From contig NZ_LBIC01000006.1 of assembly GCF_001005725.1 (NCBI RefSeq), forward strand, positions 186,001 through 250,000: a DNA stretch of 64,000 nucleotides, read 5' to 3'. This stretch comes from Sphingobium chungbukense (GTDB lineage Bacteria > Pseudomonadota > Alphaproteobacteria > Sphingomonadales > Sphingomonadaceae). The notes under the pieces were generated by a model. It was not told the origin of the DNA, did not search any database, and saw nothing but the letters and a program-made list of their open reading frames with translations. Position numbers and translations under genes: made by a program. Position 1 is the first letter of the stretch. Each line of letters begins with the position of its first letter. Positions 19,728 to 28,948 of this stretch are shown piece by piece.

Positions 19728-21515
19728 TCAATCCGTCGCCGGGATGATCGGCAGCAAAATGCGGGAAGGATGCGCATCGTCGTGGAGCACATGCTGATGC
19801 GCGACCTTGGCGTCGGCCAAGGTGCCGCCCCATTCATCCCAGATATTGAGGTTCCGCGCCCAGCGCGGGAAACAGCTGCTGGTGACGTCCAATCGCAATC
19901 GGTGCCCCGCCTTGAACAGGTTGCTCGTCGGCAGAAGTTCGATCCGCAGCAGATAAGGCCGGCCGGGTTCCAGGGGCGCTGCTGAAGCGAGACCCTCCGG
20001 ATCGTCGCGATACCGGGCGCGAAGGATGCCATCGGTGATGAGGCGCGCGGTCCCGTCCGGATGAACGTCGATCAGCCGGGCCACGAAATCGGTGTCGACC
20101 ACGTCCGTCATGATCCACAACTCTACCCAGGGCGTGCCGGTGACCTCGATATCCTCCAACAGGATATCGGACCTGTAGACCAATATGTCATCGCGCGTCC
20201 CGATCGCATTCTGGTCGCTGCCCCCCGGCACGCAGGTCACGCCAAACACGGCGCCGCCGCGCGTCGGCACGGGGTCGGCCGGATCGTAGATGAAACTGTC
20301 GGGTACTCCCCCTGCGCCCGGCCGGGGCGACAGGGTGCCGTCCCCTCCGCTGGAATTGGCGCGACCGCCGCTGGAAAGATACCAGGGCGACACCTGAGTC
20401 CGCGCGATCGGCCATTCATATTCGTCGCGCCACCTGTCCGCGCCCATCACCCAGATTTTGACGGGCGCGTCCGTGTCGGCACCCTCATCCAATGCCGTGA
20501 AATAACGGGCGGCCAGCCCCATATGACCAAAGGGGTTGAGCGCCTGGATCGCGGCCGAGCCGGGCGAAATCCGTTCGCCGGTCATCTTGCCCTGGGGATG
20601 ATGCGCCCAGGGACCGACGATCAAGCGGCTTTTCGTCCGCGCCGCATCGCTACCCCCCCTGGCGCGCATCCCAACGAACTGATCGATCGAACCCCTGATG
20701 AATATGTCGTACCACCCAGCCACGACCAGCGCCGGAACGGTGATAGCCTCATAATCGTTCGCCCGCATCGTCGCGGCCATACATGGGGCATCGTTCCCGT
20801 CCGCCAATAGGTCGAAAAGCTGGCCGCCCAGCGCGCTGCTTGCCACCGGCTCGAAGCCGCTGAGCGGAAGATGGACGTAGCCATGGTCCCGCGCCAAGGC
20901 TTCGAGCGTGGCACTCGCCCGTGCTATCGCCTCGCTCCTGGCTTCCGCAGAGTCCCACTCGCGGCGCAGAATGGCTTCGAGCCCGATCATCGTCCACCAA
21001 TAACCGTTCAGTTCAAGTTCGAGAACGCCGCCGCAATAGATGAAGGACCGCTTGAACGGCCCCACCGGGACGATCGGATTGATGGCATGGAGCGAAGGCG
21101 GGCGTTCGGCGGCCGCCGCCCATTGCACGAAGCCGAGATAGGAAGGCCCGCTCATATGGACCTTTCCATTGGAATAGGGCAGCGCAGCCGCCCATTCGAT
21201 CGCTTCCGCGCCGTCCCTCCCCTCGTCGACCCAGGGACGGAAATCCGCTCCGCCGTCCGATGTCCCCCGCCCCCGCACATCCTGGATGATCGTCACATAA
21301 CCATGCCGGGCGCCGTGCGTCAGGTCTGTCGTGAAGCCCGGCGCCACGGCTTTGCCGTAGGGCGTCCGCGCGAGGATGACAGGCCACTGCCCCTCACCTC
21401 CCGGCCGGGCGATATCCGCCCGAAGAACCGTTCCATCGCTGAGCCGGCACGGCACGTCATAGTGGATGATGACGTCCTGCGGCACGGCAGGCCGGTCGGC
21501 GGATGGCATATTCAT
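19728..21515 (-). CDS. CocE/NonD family hydrolase (X-Pro dipeptidyl-peptidase-like acyl esterase)
   Basis: About 595 residues. The alpha/beta-hydrolase core has RTPYGK, the oxyanion region DVRGRGTSDGG, the nucleophile Ser in MSGPSYLGFVQW, and the catalytic His in GPWAHHPQG; a C-terminal jelly-roll domain ends the protein. Members hydrolyse cocaine, cephalosporin side chains, esters or amides. I choose ATG 21515 (FFMNMPSADR); a TTG start at 21620 would add 35 residues with no family look. It is convergent with the NMO gene and lies downstream of TBDR 2 on the same strand with 176 bp between them. It might release the acid the cluster degrades from an ester. Confidence 0.85.
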   Translation of the reverse strand: MNMPSADRPAVPQDVIIHYDVPCRLSDGTVLRADIARPGGEGQWPVILARTPYGKAVAPGFTTDLTHGARHGYVTIIQDVRGRGTSDGGADFRPWVDEGRDGAEAIEWAAALPYSNGKVHMSGPSYLGFVQWAAAAERPPSLHAINPIVPVGPFKRSFIYCGGVLELELNGYWWTMIGLEAILRREWDSAEARSEAIARASATLEALARDHGYVHLPLSGFEPVASSALGGQLFDLLADGNDAPCMAATMRANDYEAITVPALVVAGWYDIFIRGSIDQFVGMRARGGSDAARTKSRLIVGPWAHHPQGKMTGERISPGSAAIQALNPFGHMGLAARYFTALDEGADTDAPVKIWVMGADRWRDEYEWPIARTQVSPWYLSSGGRANSSGGDGTLSPRPGAGGVPDSFIYDPADPVPTRGGAVFGVTCVPGGSDQNAIGTRDDILVYRSDILLEDIEVTGTPWVELWIMTDVVDTDFVARLIDVHPDGTARLITDGILRARYRDDPEGLASAAPLEPGRPYLLRIELLPTSNLFKAGHRLRLDVTSSCFPRWARNLNIWDEWGGTLADAKVAHQHVLHDDAHPSRILLPIIPATD

Positions 21516-21691
21516 GAAAAACCCCGGCAATGTTGCACCGTCATCATCCCGATCCAAGGACGTCTCGGCCTGTACTCGAAAGGTCGCGCTCCGCCGAACG
21601 CCGAAAATCCCGGCCGGCAAGGCATGGGCTCTTCATGCAGCTTAGCCGACCAGGATCTTCCGTCACACAAATCCGAAATGTTCACGCTCCA

Positions 21692-23932
21692 CTAGAAATG
21701 ATAGCCAAAGGACATGCCCAGTTGACGCCCCGGCTGATATTGGCCGAGCGCGAGGGAACCGATGATCGAAGACACGACGATGACGTTACCCTTCACCTGC
21801 TCGTTCGTTACATTCTTGGCGAAGAGGCTGCCCGTGAAGCGTCCGTCTTCACTCTCATAGTTCAGGAACAGGTTGAGCTTGCCCACCGCCTTCTGCGAGG
21901 AGATGGGGAGGTTGAACTCGGTGAAATATACGCGCGATTTCCAGTCGTAGCGGGCGCCCAGCGTGACCTTCCCCGACGCCAGCGGAACATCGTAATAACC
22001 GCCCAGGCTGCTGGTATATTTCGGCGACTGGGGCAGCGCGTTTCCGGACAGGTCCAGCGAACAGGGAACCGTACCGACTCCCGTCCCCGGATCGCAACTA
22101 TTGGGCCGGGAAGAATCCGCCGTCCGGAACTCATCGAAGGTCGCATTCAGATAGGCGGCGGACCATTCGATCCGCAGCGCATCGTTCAGGCGAAGCGATG
22201 TTTCCAGCTCCGCGCCATAGACCGTCGCCTTGGCTGCGTTGGTGACGGAGGAGGAGACACCGACGATCTGGTTCACCTGCAAATCGTCATATTTCATGTA
22301 AAAGACCGCAAGGTTGGCCTGCAAGGCCCGATTGAAGAAGTTGCCCTTCAGCCCGGCTTCATAGTTTGCGTTCGTCTCGGGCCTGAACGAAGGTGCCAGC
22401 GTACCGGCGGAATATCCGCCGCCTTTGAACCCTGTCGAATATTTCAAATAGCCGTCGAGCGTTTGGCTGAACGCGTAGGACGTACCGATTTCATAGGTCA
22501 ATCTGTTCCAGCTCGACGATGAAGACTGGAGCGTCCCTCCGTTGATAAAGTTGTTGTACTGCACGATCGATTTCTTGTCGTGCGTGTATCGCAAACCGGC
22601 GAACAGTTTGAAGTCCGGCGTGAACGCATATTGCGCGCGCCCGAAAGCAGCATAGGACGTCGTGATCAGCGGAACCGCGCCGCCGAACACCGTTATGTCG
22701 TTGAGGACGACGCCGCCACCCAACGGCGCCTCGGCAATGGGAACCTCGATCGCCTGCTCCAGACGTTCCCGAAAATAGTTCGCACCCAGCAGATAGGTGA
22801 ACGGCTTGGAATTGTCCGAGGTGTAGATCAGTTCGTCATAGGTCTGCCGGGCCTTGTTGGTGAAGGAGGCATAAGTGTCCTCCGCGGCCGTGCCGTCGCC
22901 GTCCGACACATTGACGAGCTTTGAGTCGGCGTAGGACAGGAGCGCTTTCAGATTGCCGCCGCCAAGAGCCCAGTTGAGGGTGAGGTTGGTGTTGAAGGAA
23001 TGCACCTTCCGATAATTGATGTTCGCGAACACTTCCCGCTTGCCGACATCGCCGCGCGACTGGCCGATGAGGATGGAGGGCAGCGGGATGGTCGGATCGG
23101 GTGTTCCCTCAAGGAAACTCGCCGGCCCGTTCGAATCGTCATTCGCATATTCCACCAGCAGGCGCGCATCGAACATGTCCGACGGCTTCCACTTGATCTG
23201 GCCGCGCACCGACTGGTTCTTGGCATCGTCCAGGCGGTTCGGCCCATTGGGAAGGAGGTTACGGGTATAGCCGCGATTATAGCTTTGCTGGGCCGCGACC
23301 CGACCGCTCAGAGTACCCGATTCATTGAGCGAACCGTTGATGAAGCCGGAAAGCTGGAACAGGGCGGGATCGACCCCCGCCGTCAGATCGACACCATAAT
23401 GGGTTTCAGCCGTCGGCTCGTTCGGCACCACGTTGATCACGCCGCCCGTCGCATTGCGCCCGAACAGCGTGCCCTGCGGACCGCGCAATATCTCCACCCG
23501 CGCGAGATCGAGGAAGGTGGCGAGGGTCAAGGACGGCTGACCGATGTAGGCGCCGTCCGCGTGAATGGCCACGCCCGAATCCTGGCCTGCGTTGATCTGC
23601 TGATTGCCGATACCGCGGATCGTGATGTTCGAGGAATTATAGGAATTGCCGATCTGTATGTTCGGGCTTGGGCCGACAAGGTCGTTGAGGCTCTTCGTCT
23701 GCGCCGCTTCCAACTTCTGTCCCGCATAGGCAGACACGGCGATCGGCGTTTTCCGAACCGTATCGCTTCGGCGTGACGCGGTCACGATGATATCGCCCAA
23801 GCTTTGCCCGGATGCATCCCGCGCGTCTTGCGGCGCTTCGCCGTGCGGACGCGCTGGCGACATTGTGGTCTGTGCGATCGCCGCGTGCGACACGAATGCC
23901 CCGCAAATGGCGACAAAATAGGAACCTCTCAT
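21692..23932 (-). CDS. TonB-dependent outer-membrane receptor (TBDR 2)
   Basis: A 746-residue receptor with signal peptide (MRGSYFVAICGAFVSHAAIAQ), plug motifs GDIIVTASRRSD and LRGPQGTLFGRNATGG, and a C-terminal Phe (FGYHF). AAGGAGGGG lies directly upstream of ATG 23932. It is a clear paralogue of TBDR 1 across plug and barrel (both contain DLVGP.PN.QIGNSYNS and TLGARYDWKS). The extracellular loops are more divergent, suggesting related but different ligands. It faces the cluster from the opposite side and may share a transcript with the CocE hydrolase. Confidence 0.93.
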   Translation of the reverse strand: MRGSYFVAICGAFVSHAAIAQTTMSPARPHGEAPQDARDASGQSLGDIIVTASRRSDTVRKTPIAVSAYAGQKLEAAQTKSLNDLVGPSPNIQIGNSYNSSNITIRGIGNQQINAGQDSGVAIHADGAYIGQPSLTLATFLDLARVEILRGPQGTLFGRNATGGVINVVPNEPTAETHYGVDLTAGVDPALFQLSGFINGSLNESGTLSGRVAAQQSYNRGYTRNLLPNGPNRLDDAKNQSVRGQIKWKPSDMFDARLLVEYANDDSNGPASFLEGTPDPTIPLPSILIGQSRGDVGKREVFANINYRKVHSFNTNLTLNWALGGGNLKALLSYADSKLVNVSDGDGTAAEDTYASFTNKARQTYDELIYTSDNSKPFTYLLGANYFRERLEQAIEVPIAEAPLGGGVVLNDITVFGGAVPLITTSYAAFGRAQYAFTPDFKLFAGLRYTHDKKSIVQYNNFINGGTLQSSSSSWNRLTYEIGTSYAFSQTLDGYLKYSTGFKGGGYSAGTLAPSFRPETNANYEAGLKGNFFNRALQANLAVFYMKYDDLQVNQIVGVSSSVTNAAKATVYGAELETSLRLNDALRIEWSAAYLNATFDEFRTADSSRPNSCDPGTGVGTVPCSLDLSGNALPQSPKYTSSLGGYYDVPLASGKVTLGARYDWKSRVYFTEFNLPISSQKAVGKLNLFLNYESEDGRFTGSLFAKNVTNEQVKGNVIVVSSIIGSLALGQYQPGRQLGMSFGYHF

Positions 23933-24132
23933 TTTCCCCTCCTTATCTTGTGCCCCTTTTTAGAAGCTTTCCATGTTCCCCCGGAATGATGGTTCCTCAC
24001 AAAGGGCGGGTGTTATTTTCACGCAGCGTCGCGGTTTGCAGGATTGACAGCGGGAAGGCACGATTAAGCCGAAAATTTATCACATGATTTCAGTCCACCG
24101 CTCGGCGGTCACTTTGACGAACCGGATCGGCC

Positions 24133-24612
24133 CTAAAATCGCTTACCTCTTCTCGATCGCGGTGGGCCCAGGGCGTCACGCATGGCGATGCTGCTGTTGA
24201 TACGGGTGACGCCGGGCATTCGGGACAATATCTCGCTGTGGATCGCCTCATAGGCGGTGACGCTTTCGGTCCGCACGCGCAGCCAGTAATCCACACCTCC
24301 CGTCATCAGGAAACATTCGCGGATTTCCGGACATTGCCGCACCGCATGTTCGAAACGGGCGAGATAATCTTCGGTCTGGCGGTCCAGCGTCACCTGCACC
24401 AGCACGTCGACGGCGCGGCCTTCCTGCTCGATGGGCGCGGTGACGATGGTGTAGCCGCGGATGACGCCGGCATCCTCCAGCAGGCGGATGCGGCGGTGGC
24501 AGGCCGAAGGCGACAGACCGACCTCCGCGGCGATCTCCGAATTGGGTCTGCGGGCGTTCAGGCGCAGCAGGCGGATGATCGAGCGATCCGTGGCGTCGAG
24601 CGATTCTGACAT
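24133..24612 (-). CDS. Lrp/AsnC family transcriptional regulator
   Basis: A 159-residue regulator: N-terminal winged HTH (DRSIIRLLRLNARRPNSEIA, then LSPSACHRRIRLLE) and a C-terminal RAM ligand-sensing domain. ATG 24612 follows AGGAAATC; ten more residues upstream at 24642 are possible but lack a ribosome site. It is divergent from alr-dadA across 116 bp of unusually AT-rich DNA, the usual arrangement for the alanine-responsive activator of D-amino-acid catabolism. Confidence 0.9.
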   Translation of the reverse strand: MSESLDATDRSIIRLLRLNARRPNSEIAAEVGLSPSACHRRIRLLEDAGVIRGYTIVTAPIEQEGRAVDVLVQVTLDRQTEDYLARFEHAVRQCPEIRECFLMTGGVDYWLRVRTESVTAYEAIHSEILSRMPGVTRINSSIAMRDALGPPRSRRGKRF

Positions 24613-24728
24613 TTGTTCGATTTCCTGCGAATGATCATCCAATTATTTGCCATAAATAGATTATTCTTCGAATATATGGGAGCCCATTCGTATAGCGTCG
24701 CGATAGCTTTCCGGCGAGGGGAGGCATC
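24613..24728. promoter_or_regulatory. Divergent AT-rich promoter region, Lrp-type regulator / alr-dadA
   Basis: The 116 bp between the regulator and alr are clearly AT-richer than the flanking coding DNA, with a run around 24652-24678 containing TTATTC and GAATATA. This is where an Lrp-type regulator would bind. No single operator can be defined by eye. Confidence 0.4.
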
Positions 24729-25856
24729 ATGCCGTCTATTGATACTGCGGGAGCCGTGCTGCGCATCGATCTGGAAGCGCTGGCCGAAAATTATCGGATC
24801 ATCCAGCGCCAGGTCGCGCCCGCGACGGTCGCGGGGGTAGTCAAGGCCAATGGCTATGGTCTGGGCGCCGAGCATGTCGCGGCCACGCTGATGGATGCGG
24901 GATGCCGTCATTTCTTCGTCGCATTGCTGGGCGAAGCGGTAGCGCTGAAGCCGGCCTTGCGGGACGGCGTTTCGCTGTTCGTGCTCAACGGCCTGCAACC
25001 GGGGGCGGAAGGTGATTGCGCGGCAATCGACGCGATCCCCGTGCTGAACTCCCTCGATCAGATAGTGCGCTGGGCGCGGCAGGCACGGACGCTGGGGCGG
25101 CGCCTGCCTGCCGTGCTTCAGGTCGACAGCGGCATGTCGCGGCTGGGACTGTCACCGGAGGAAGTCGCAACCCTTGTTGCCGAGCCTGAGCGGCTGGACG
25201 GCATCGACCTGAAACTCATCATGAGCCATCTGGCCTGCGCCGACGATCCCGACGCGGCGTTCAACGACCAGCAGCGCGAGAATTTCGAGGCCCTGGCCCG
25301 GCATTTCCCCGATGTGCCACGCGCGCTGGACAATAGCGGAGGCGCTTTCCTGAAGCGCGGGCATTTCGACCTGGTGCGGGCAGGGATCGCACTCTACGGC
25401 GGGGCGCCGCAGGGCTCCCCCAATCCGATGCGCGCCGTGGTCGCGCTGGAGGCGCGGATCACCCAGTTACGCAATGTTCCCGCGGGTGCGGGCGTCGGTT
25501 ATGGCCTGACCCATGGCTGCGACCGGCCCACGCAGATCGCGACCATTCCGGTGGGCTATGCCGACGGCTGGCCGCGTCATCTGAGCAATGTCGGCTCCGC
25601 CTTCATCAAGGGCATCAGAGCGCCGATCATCGGGCGGGTGTCGATGGACAGCATCACGCTGGACGTGACCGATGTGCCCGACATCTTGCTCTATCCCGGC
25701 GCGCCGGTGGAACTGTTGGGACCGCATCAGACGATCGACGCGGTCGCCGCCGATGCCGGGACCATTGCCTATGAAATCCTGACCCAATTGGGGCAGCGCT
25801 ATTGCCGCGTGGTGGGCGCGGCGACTGTCCCCCATAAGCGGAGCATCACAGCATGA
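24729..25856 (+). CDS. alr: Alanine racemase
   Basis: A 375-residue PLP enzyme interconverting L- and D-alanine. The PLP Lys lies in [10 protein letters not shown] near residue 39, and the second catalytic Tyr is expected in [10 protein letters not shown] of the C-terminal barrel ([14 protein letters not shown] follows). GGGGAGG precedes ATG 24729. Its stop overlaps the dadA start by four bases (ATGA), so it is the catabolic (DadX-type) racemase of a D-alanine operon. Confidence 0.93.
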   Translation: MPSIDTAGAVLRIDLEALAENYRIIQRQVAPATVAGVVKANGYGLGAEHVAATLMDAGCRHFFVALLGEAVALKPALRDGVSLFVLNGLQPGAEGDCAAIDAIPVLNSLDQIVRWARQARTLGRRLPAVLQVDSGMSRLGLSPEEVATLVAEPERLDGIDLKLIMSHLACADDPDAAFNDQQRENFEALARHFPDVPRALDNSGGAFLKRGHFDLVRAGIALYGGAPQGSPNPMRAVVALEARITQLRNVPAGAGVGYGLTHGCDRPTQIATIPVGYADGWPRHLSNVGSAFIKGIRAPIIGRVSMDSITLDVTDVPDILLYPGAPVELLGPHQTIDAVAADAGTIAYEILTQLGQRYCRVVGAATVPHKRSITA

Positions 25857-27118
25857 AGGTCGTTATTCTCGGCAGCGGCGTGATCGGCGTCACCTCCGCC
25901 TGGTATCTGACGCAAGCCGGGCATGAAGTGACGGTGATCGACCGGCAGGATGGCCCGGCGCTCGAGACCAGCTTCGCCAATGCGGGCGAGATTTCGCCCG
26001 GTTATGCCTCGCCCTGGGCGGCGCCGGGAATACCGATGAAGGCGCTGCGCTGGCTGTTCATGAAGCATGCGCCGCTGATCCTGCGGCCGCAGATCGACAT
26101 GGCCATGCTGCGCTGGATGGCGGCGATGCTGGGCAATTGCAATGAGCGATCCTATGCGATCAACAAGAGCCGGATGGTGCGGCTGGCGGAATATAGCCGC
26201 GACCGGCTGATAGATTTGCGGCACGAGACGGGCATCGCCTATGATGAGCGGTCGCAGGGCACGTTGCAACTGTTCCGCGAGCAGAAGCAGTTGGACGGCA
26301 TAGCCAAGGACATTGCCGTGCTGAAGGCCGATGGTGTGCCCTTCGAAGTGCTGGATGCGGCAGGCTGCATCGCGGTGGAGCCGGGGCTGGCGGGCAACGG
26401 TGTGCCGTTGGCCGGTGGGTTGCGACTGCCCAATGACGAAACCGGGGATTGTTTCAAATTCACCAATGCGCTGGCCGATATGGCGAAGGCGAAGGGCGTG
26501 ACCTTCCTCAACGGGCGGACCGTCGGGCGGATCACGGTGAAGGACGGCCGGGTCAGTCATGTCGAAACCGACAAGGGTCATATCCATGCCGACGCTTTCC
26601 TGGTGGCGATGGGAAGCTATTCGCCCTTGATGCTGGCGCCGCTGGGGATCAGGCTGCCGGTTTATCCGGTGAAGGGCTATTCGATCACCGCGCCGATCGT
26701 GGAAGAAACGCGGGCGCCGGTGTCGACGCTGCTCGATGAAAGCTACAAGGTCGCGATCACGCGGCTGGGCGACCGGATCAGGGTCGGCGGGATGGCGGAG
26801 CTGTCGGGCTATTCCAAGGGCCTGCCCAAGGCGCGGCGGGATACGCTGGAATATTCTGTGGGATCGCTGTTCCCCGGCGCGGGCGATCTGTCGCGTGCCA
26901 GTTTCTGGTCCGGACTGCGGCCGATGACGCCGGACAGCACGCCGGTGATCGGGGCGACGAAAATCCCGAACCTGTTCCTCAATACGGGCCATGGCACATT
27001 GGGGTGGACCATGGCCTGCGGGTCGGGCCATGTGATCGCGGACATCATCGGCGGGCGGAAACCGGCCATCGAAACCGCCGACCTCGCCATCAGCCGCTAT
27101 TCGGCATCGACCGTCTAG
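25853..27118 (+). CDS. dadA: D-amino acid dehydrogenase
   Basis: A 421-residue FAD enzyme oxidising D-alanine to pyruvate and ammonia, passing electrons to the respiratory chain. The N-terminus [20 protein letters not shown] and the stretch [20 protein letters not shown] are diagnostic of DadA; the C-terminal [16 protein letters not shown] completes the FAD site. It overlaps alr by four bases. A 12-bp stem-loop lies 41 bp after the stop. Confidence 0.95.
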   Translation: MKVVILGSGVIGVTSAWYLTQAGHEVTVIDRQDGPALETSFANAGEISPGYASPWAAPGIPMKALRWLFMKHAPLILRPQIDMAMLRWMAAMLGNCNERSYAINKSRMVRLAEYSRDRLIDLRHETGIAYDERSQGTLQLFREQKQLDGIAKDIAVLKADGVPFEVLDAAGCIAVEPGLAGNGVPLAGGLRLPNDETGDCFKFTNALADMAKAKGVTFLNGRTVGRITVKDGRVSHVETDKGHIHADAFLVAMGSYSPLMLAPLGIRLPVYPVKGYSITAPIVEETRAPVSTLLDESYKVAITRLGDRIRVGGMAELSGYSKGLPKARRDTLEYSVGSLFPGAGDLSRASFWSGLRPMTPDSTPVIGATKIPNLFLNTGHGTLGWTMACGSGHVIADIIGGRKPAIETADLAISRYSASTV

Positions 27119-27159
27119 ATTAGGGCGTGTGGCAGCGTCAGCCGATGAGGCGCGCTTCT

Positions 27160-27193
27160 CTTCTGGCTCCTCGCAGATGCAAGGAGCCAGAAG
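27160..27193. terminator. Stem-loop between convergent dadA and marR-type gene
   Basis: A perfect 12-bp inverted repeat (CTTCTGGCTCCT at 27160-27171, AGGAGCCAGAAG at 27182-27193) with a 10-nt loop. There is no clear U-run, but its position between converging genes fits a bidirectional terminator. Confidence 0.6.
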
Positions 27194-27301
27194 CGACTTC
27201 AAATTTCTGTATCTTGGCCAGTGTCAGGGCGTCCTCCCGGCAATCGCCATGAACTGCGCGATCTTGATCGACATGAGCGGGACGAAGCGGCGGTAACGAT
27301 C

Positions 27302-27820
27302 CTATTCTTGCTCATCGACGACAGGTCGGGCCTGTGTCCGATAGGTCGCATCTTGCGCGATCCAGCCAGGGGTATCCAGCCGAATGGGCGTGGAACCCAC
27401 AAGCCTGGCCAGAATTTCTTCGAGTTTCCGAAGGTCGGCGCTGCCGATCTCCTTTTCCCATTGGGCCCGCAATTCCTCGAAAATCGCCTCGCCCTGCTTC
27501 ATCATGGCATGGCCGCGCGGGGTGACTTGCAGGCGCTTGCGCCGTGATACCCCGGCGGTTTCGAATGAGACATAGCCGCGCTGTTCCAGCATCGCGACCG
27601 TCTTGGCCGCCGCCTGTTTGGTCACCGCCAGCCGACGGCCAAGTTCAGACGCGTTGCCCGCGCCCCCCGCGATCGCCCGGAGTGCGAATTCATGGGCGGG
27701 CCGCACATCGTCGAACCCGCGCCGGGACAGTTCGGCGGTCGCGGCATCGGCCATCGAGCGAAAACCACCAAGGAGAAGCAATGCGAGGTCTGCGCCGGAT
27801 CGAGCCATCGCCCCAAGCAT
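27302..27820 (-). CDS. MarR family transcriptional regulator
   Basis: About 172 residues: dimerisation helices, then a winged HTH (NASELGRRLAVTKQAAAKTVAMLEQRGYV) and the wing SRRKRLQVTPRG. I place the start at ATG 27820 or 27808; the open frame reaches 27904 but that would cover the operator palindromes. It is divergent from the epoxide hydrolase-like gene, and three GACAA...TTGTC palindromes fill the gap. MarR proteins bind such palindromes and release them when a phenolic or similar ligand binds, so it most likely represses itself and the hydrolase. Confidence 0.85.
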   Translation of the reverse strand: MLGAMARSGADLALLLLGGFRSMADAATAELSRRGFDDVRPAHEFALRAIAGGAGNASELGRRLAVTKQAAAKTVAMLEQRGYVSFETAGVSRRKRLQVTPRGHAMMKQGEAIFEELRAQWEKEIGSADLRKLEEILARLVGSTPIRLDTPGWIAQDATYRTQARPVVDEQE

Positions 27821-27838
27821 AAGGTGGCAGCAGAAAAA

Positions 27839-27910
27839 GACAATATAGTTGTCGAAAAGCCATAGACAACGACAACATGGTTGTCTATTTAAAAGGACAA
27901 CCATGTTGTC
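27839..27910. promoter_or_regulatory. Three MarR-type operator palindromes
   Basis: Three 15-bp palindromes lie between the divergent genes: 27839-27853 (GACAATATAGTTGTC), 27871-27885 (GACAACATGGTTGTC) and 27896-27910 (GACAACCATGTTGTC). The last two have 6-bp perfect arms and are reverse complements of each other. An extra GACAAC half-site sits at 27865-27870. Centres are 32 and 25 bp apart. Length and symmetry fit MarR-family operators; binding by the neighbouring regulator is inferred. Confidence 0.75.
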
Positions 27911-27927
27911 TAACGCGGAGACCCTCC

Positions 27928-28827
27928 ATGCCTATCGAGCCCATCGGCAGAACGCTGCCCGGCGTCACCCATCACCGCATCGCCGTTAACGGAACCGAGC
28001 TTCACTATGTATCGGCGGGGAGCAGCGGATCACCCATTCTGCTGGTCCACGGATTTCCCGAAAGCTGGTGGGCGTTTCACAAACTTCTTCCCCTGCTGGT
28101 GGAAAAGCATCGCGTTTTCGCCGTCGACCTGCGAGGCTTCGGTGATTCCGATTGCGCGGAAGCCGGGCATGACAGCAGGGTTGCCGCGGAAGATCTTCAT
28201 GCTCTGGTGCAGGCGCTGGCTGTTGGGCCTGTCCATCTGACCGCTCAGGATATTAGCGGTGGGGCCGCTTTCCGCTTTGCCGCCACCCATCCGGGCGATC
28301 TTCTCAGCTTCACGGCGATCGAAATGGGTCTGGCCGGGTTCGGGCTGGAAAATTTCGCCGATGTCGCCAAGGGCGGTGCATGGCATATCGGCGTCATGGC
28401 GGCTCCCGGCATTCCGGAAATGCTGCTTGCCGGGCGTGAAAAGGCGTTTCTTGGCGAGTTCATGTTTCCCGCAATGTGCGCCACGCCGGACGCGATCGGG
28501 GAGGAGGATATTGAGGAATTCGCCCGCGGCTATACGCGGCCGGATGGCTGGAGCGGCGCGGCAGGCCTTTATTCCTCCATGCTGAAAGAGGGCGGCGAGA
28601 TGGTGGAAATCGCGCAATCTCGAACGCTGGCCGCACCTGTCCTTGCCGTCGGCGCGGGCGGCGGCGGGTTCACCGCGCACACCATGACGAACGCCGCGCC
28701 CGGGCAGCAAATCCGCTCCGTCTTGTTGGAGGGGGTTGGCCATTATGCGGCGATGGAGGCGCCTGAAAAGGTGGCGGATGCCCTCCTGGACTTCATAGAG
28801 GGCGTCGAAGCGGGGAAATTTTCCTGA
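27928..28827 (+). CDS. Alpha/beta hydrolase, epoxide hydrolase-like
   Basis: A 299-residue alpha/beta hydrolase. The oxyanion motif is HGFPESW at 41-47. The nucleophile position holds Asp (LTAQDISGG, Asp108), as in epoxide hydrolases and haloalkane dehalogenases, and the catalytic His is in GVGHYAAMEAPE. The HGxP motif and RGFGDSD favour epoxide hydrolase. The start is ATG 27928 after GCGGAG; an in-frame start at 27877 lies inside an operator. It would open an epoxide or arene-oxide product and is probably controlled by the divergent MarR protein. Confidence 0.87.
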   Translation: MPIEPIGRTLPGVTHHRIAVNGTELHYVSAGSSGSPILLVHGFPESWWAFHKLLPLLVEKHRVFAVDLRGFGDSDCAEAGHDSRVAAEDLHALVQALAVGPVHLTAQDISGGAAFRFAATHPGDLLSFTAIEMGLAGFGLENFADVAKGGAWHIGVMAAPGIPEMLLAGREKAFLGEFMFPAMCATPDAIGEEDIEEFARGYTRPDGWSGAAGLYSSMLKEGGEMVEIAQSRTLAAPVLAVGAGGGGFTAHTMTNAAPGQQIRSVLLEGVGHYAAMEAPEKVADALLDFIEGVEAGKFS

Positions 28828-28869
28828 ATGCATCCTCGCGGACGCACCAGATGATACTCGGCAAAGATC

Positions 28870-28890
28870 GGATAGCCATTTTTGCTATCC
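28870..28890. promoter_or_regulatory. 7-7-7 palindrome upstream of a flavin monooxygenase gene
   Basis: GGATAGC (28870-28876) and GCTATCC (28884-28890) form a perfect inverted repeat with a 7-bp T-rich spacer, 58 bp before the GTG start of the monooxygenase. It could be an operator or a small terminator for the hydrolase gene; there is no U-run after it. Confidence 0.4.
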
Positions 28891-28948
28891 TCCTAAGCCG
28901 CGTGTTCCATCGTAGAAACGCCGGTAGAAACAGGACAGGATTATTGCG

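Noticed and set aside
19715..19742. CCGGCGA ... TCGCCGG inverted repeat between the NMO and CocE genes as a terminator
   Set aside because: Only 7-bp arms with a 14-nt loop, partly inside the CocE coding sequence, and no T tract.
27821..27904. N-terminal extension of the MarR protein up to 27904
   Set aside because: It would translate through all or part of the operator palindromes; the added residues do not look like MarR sequence.
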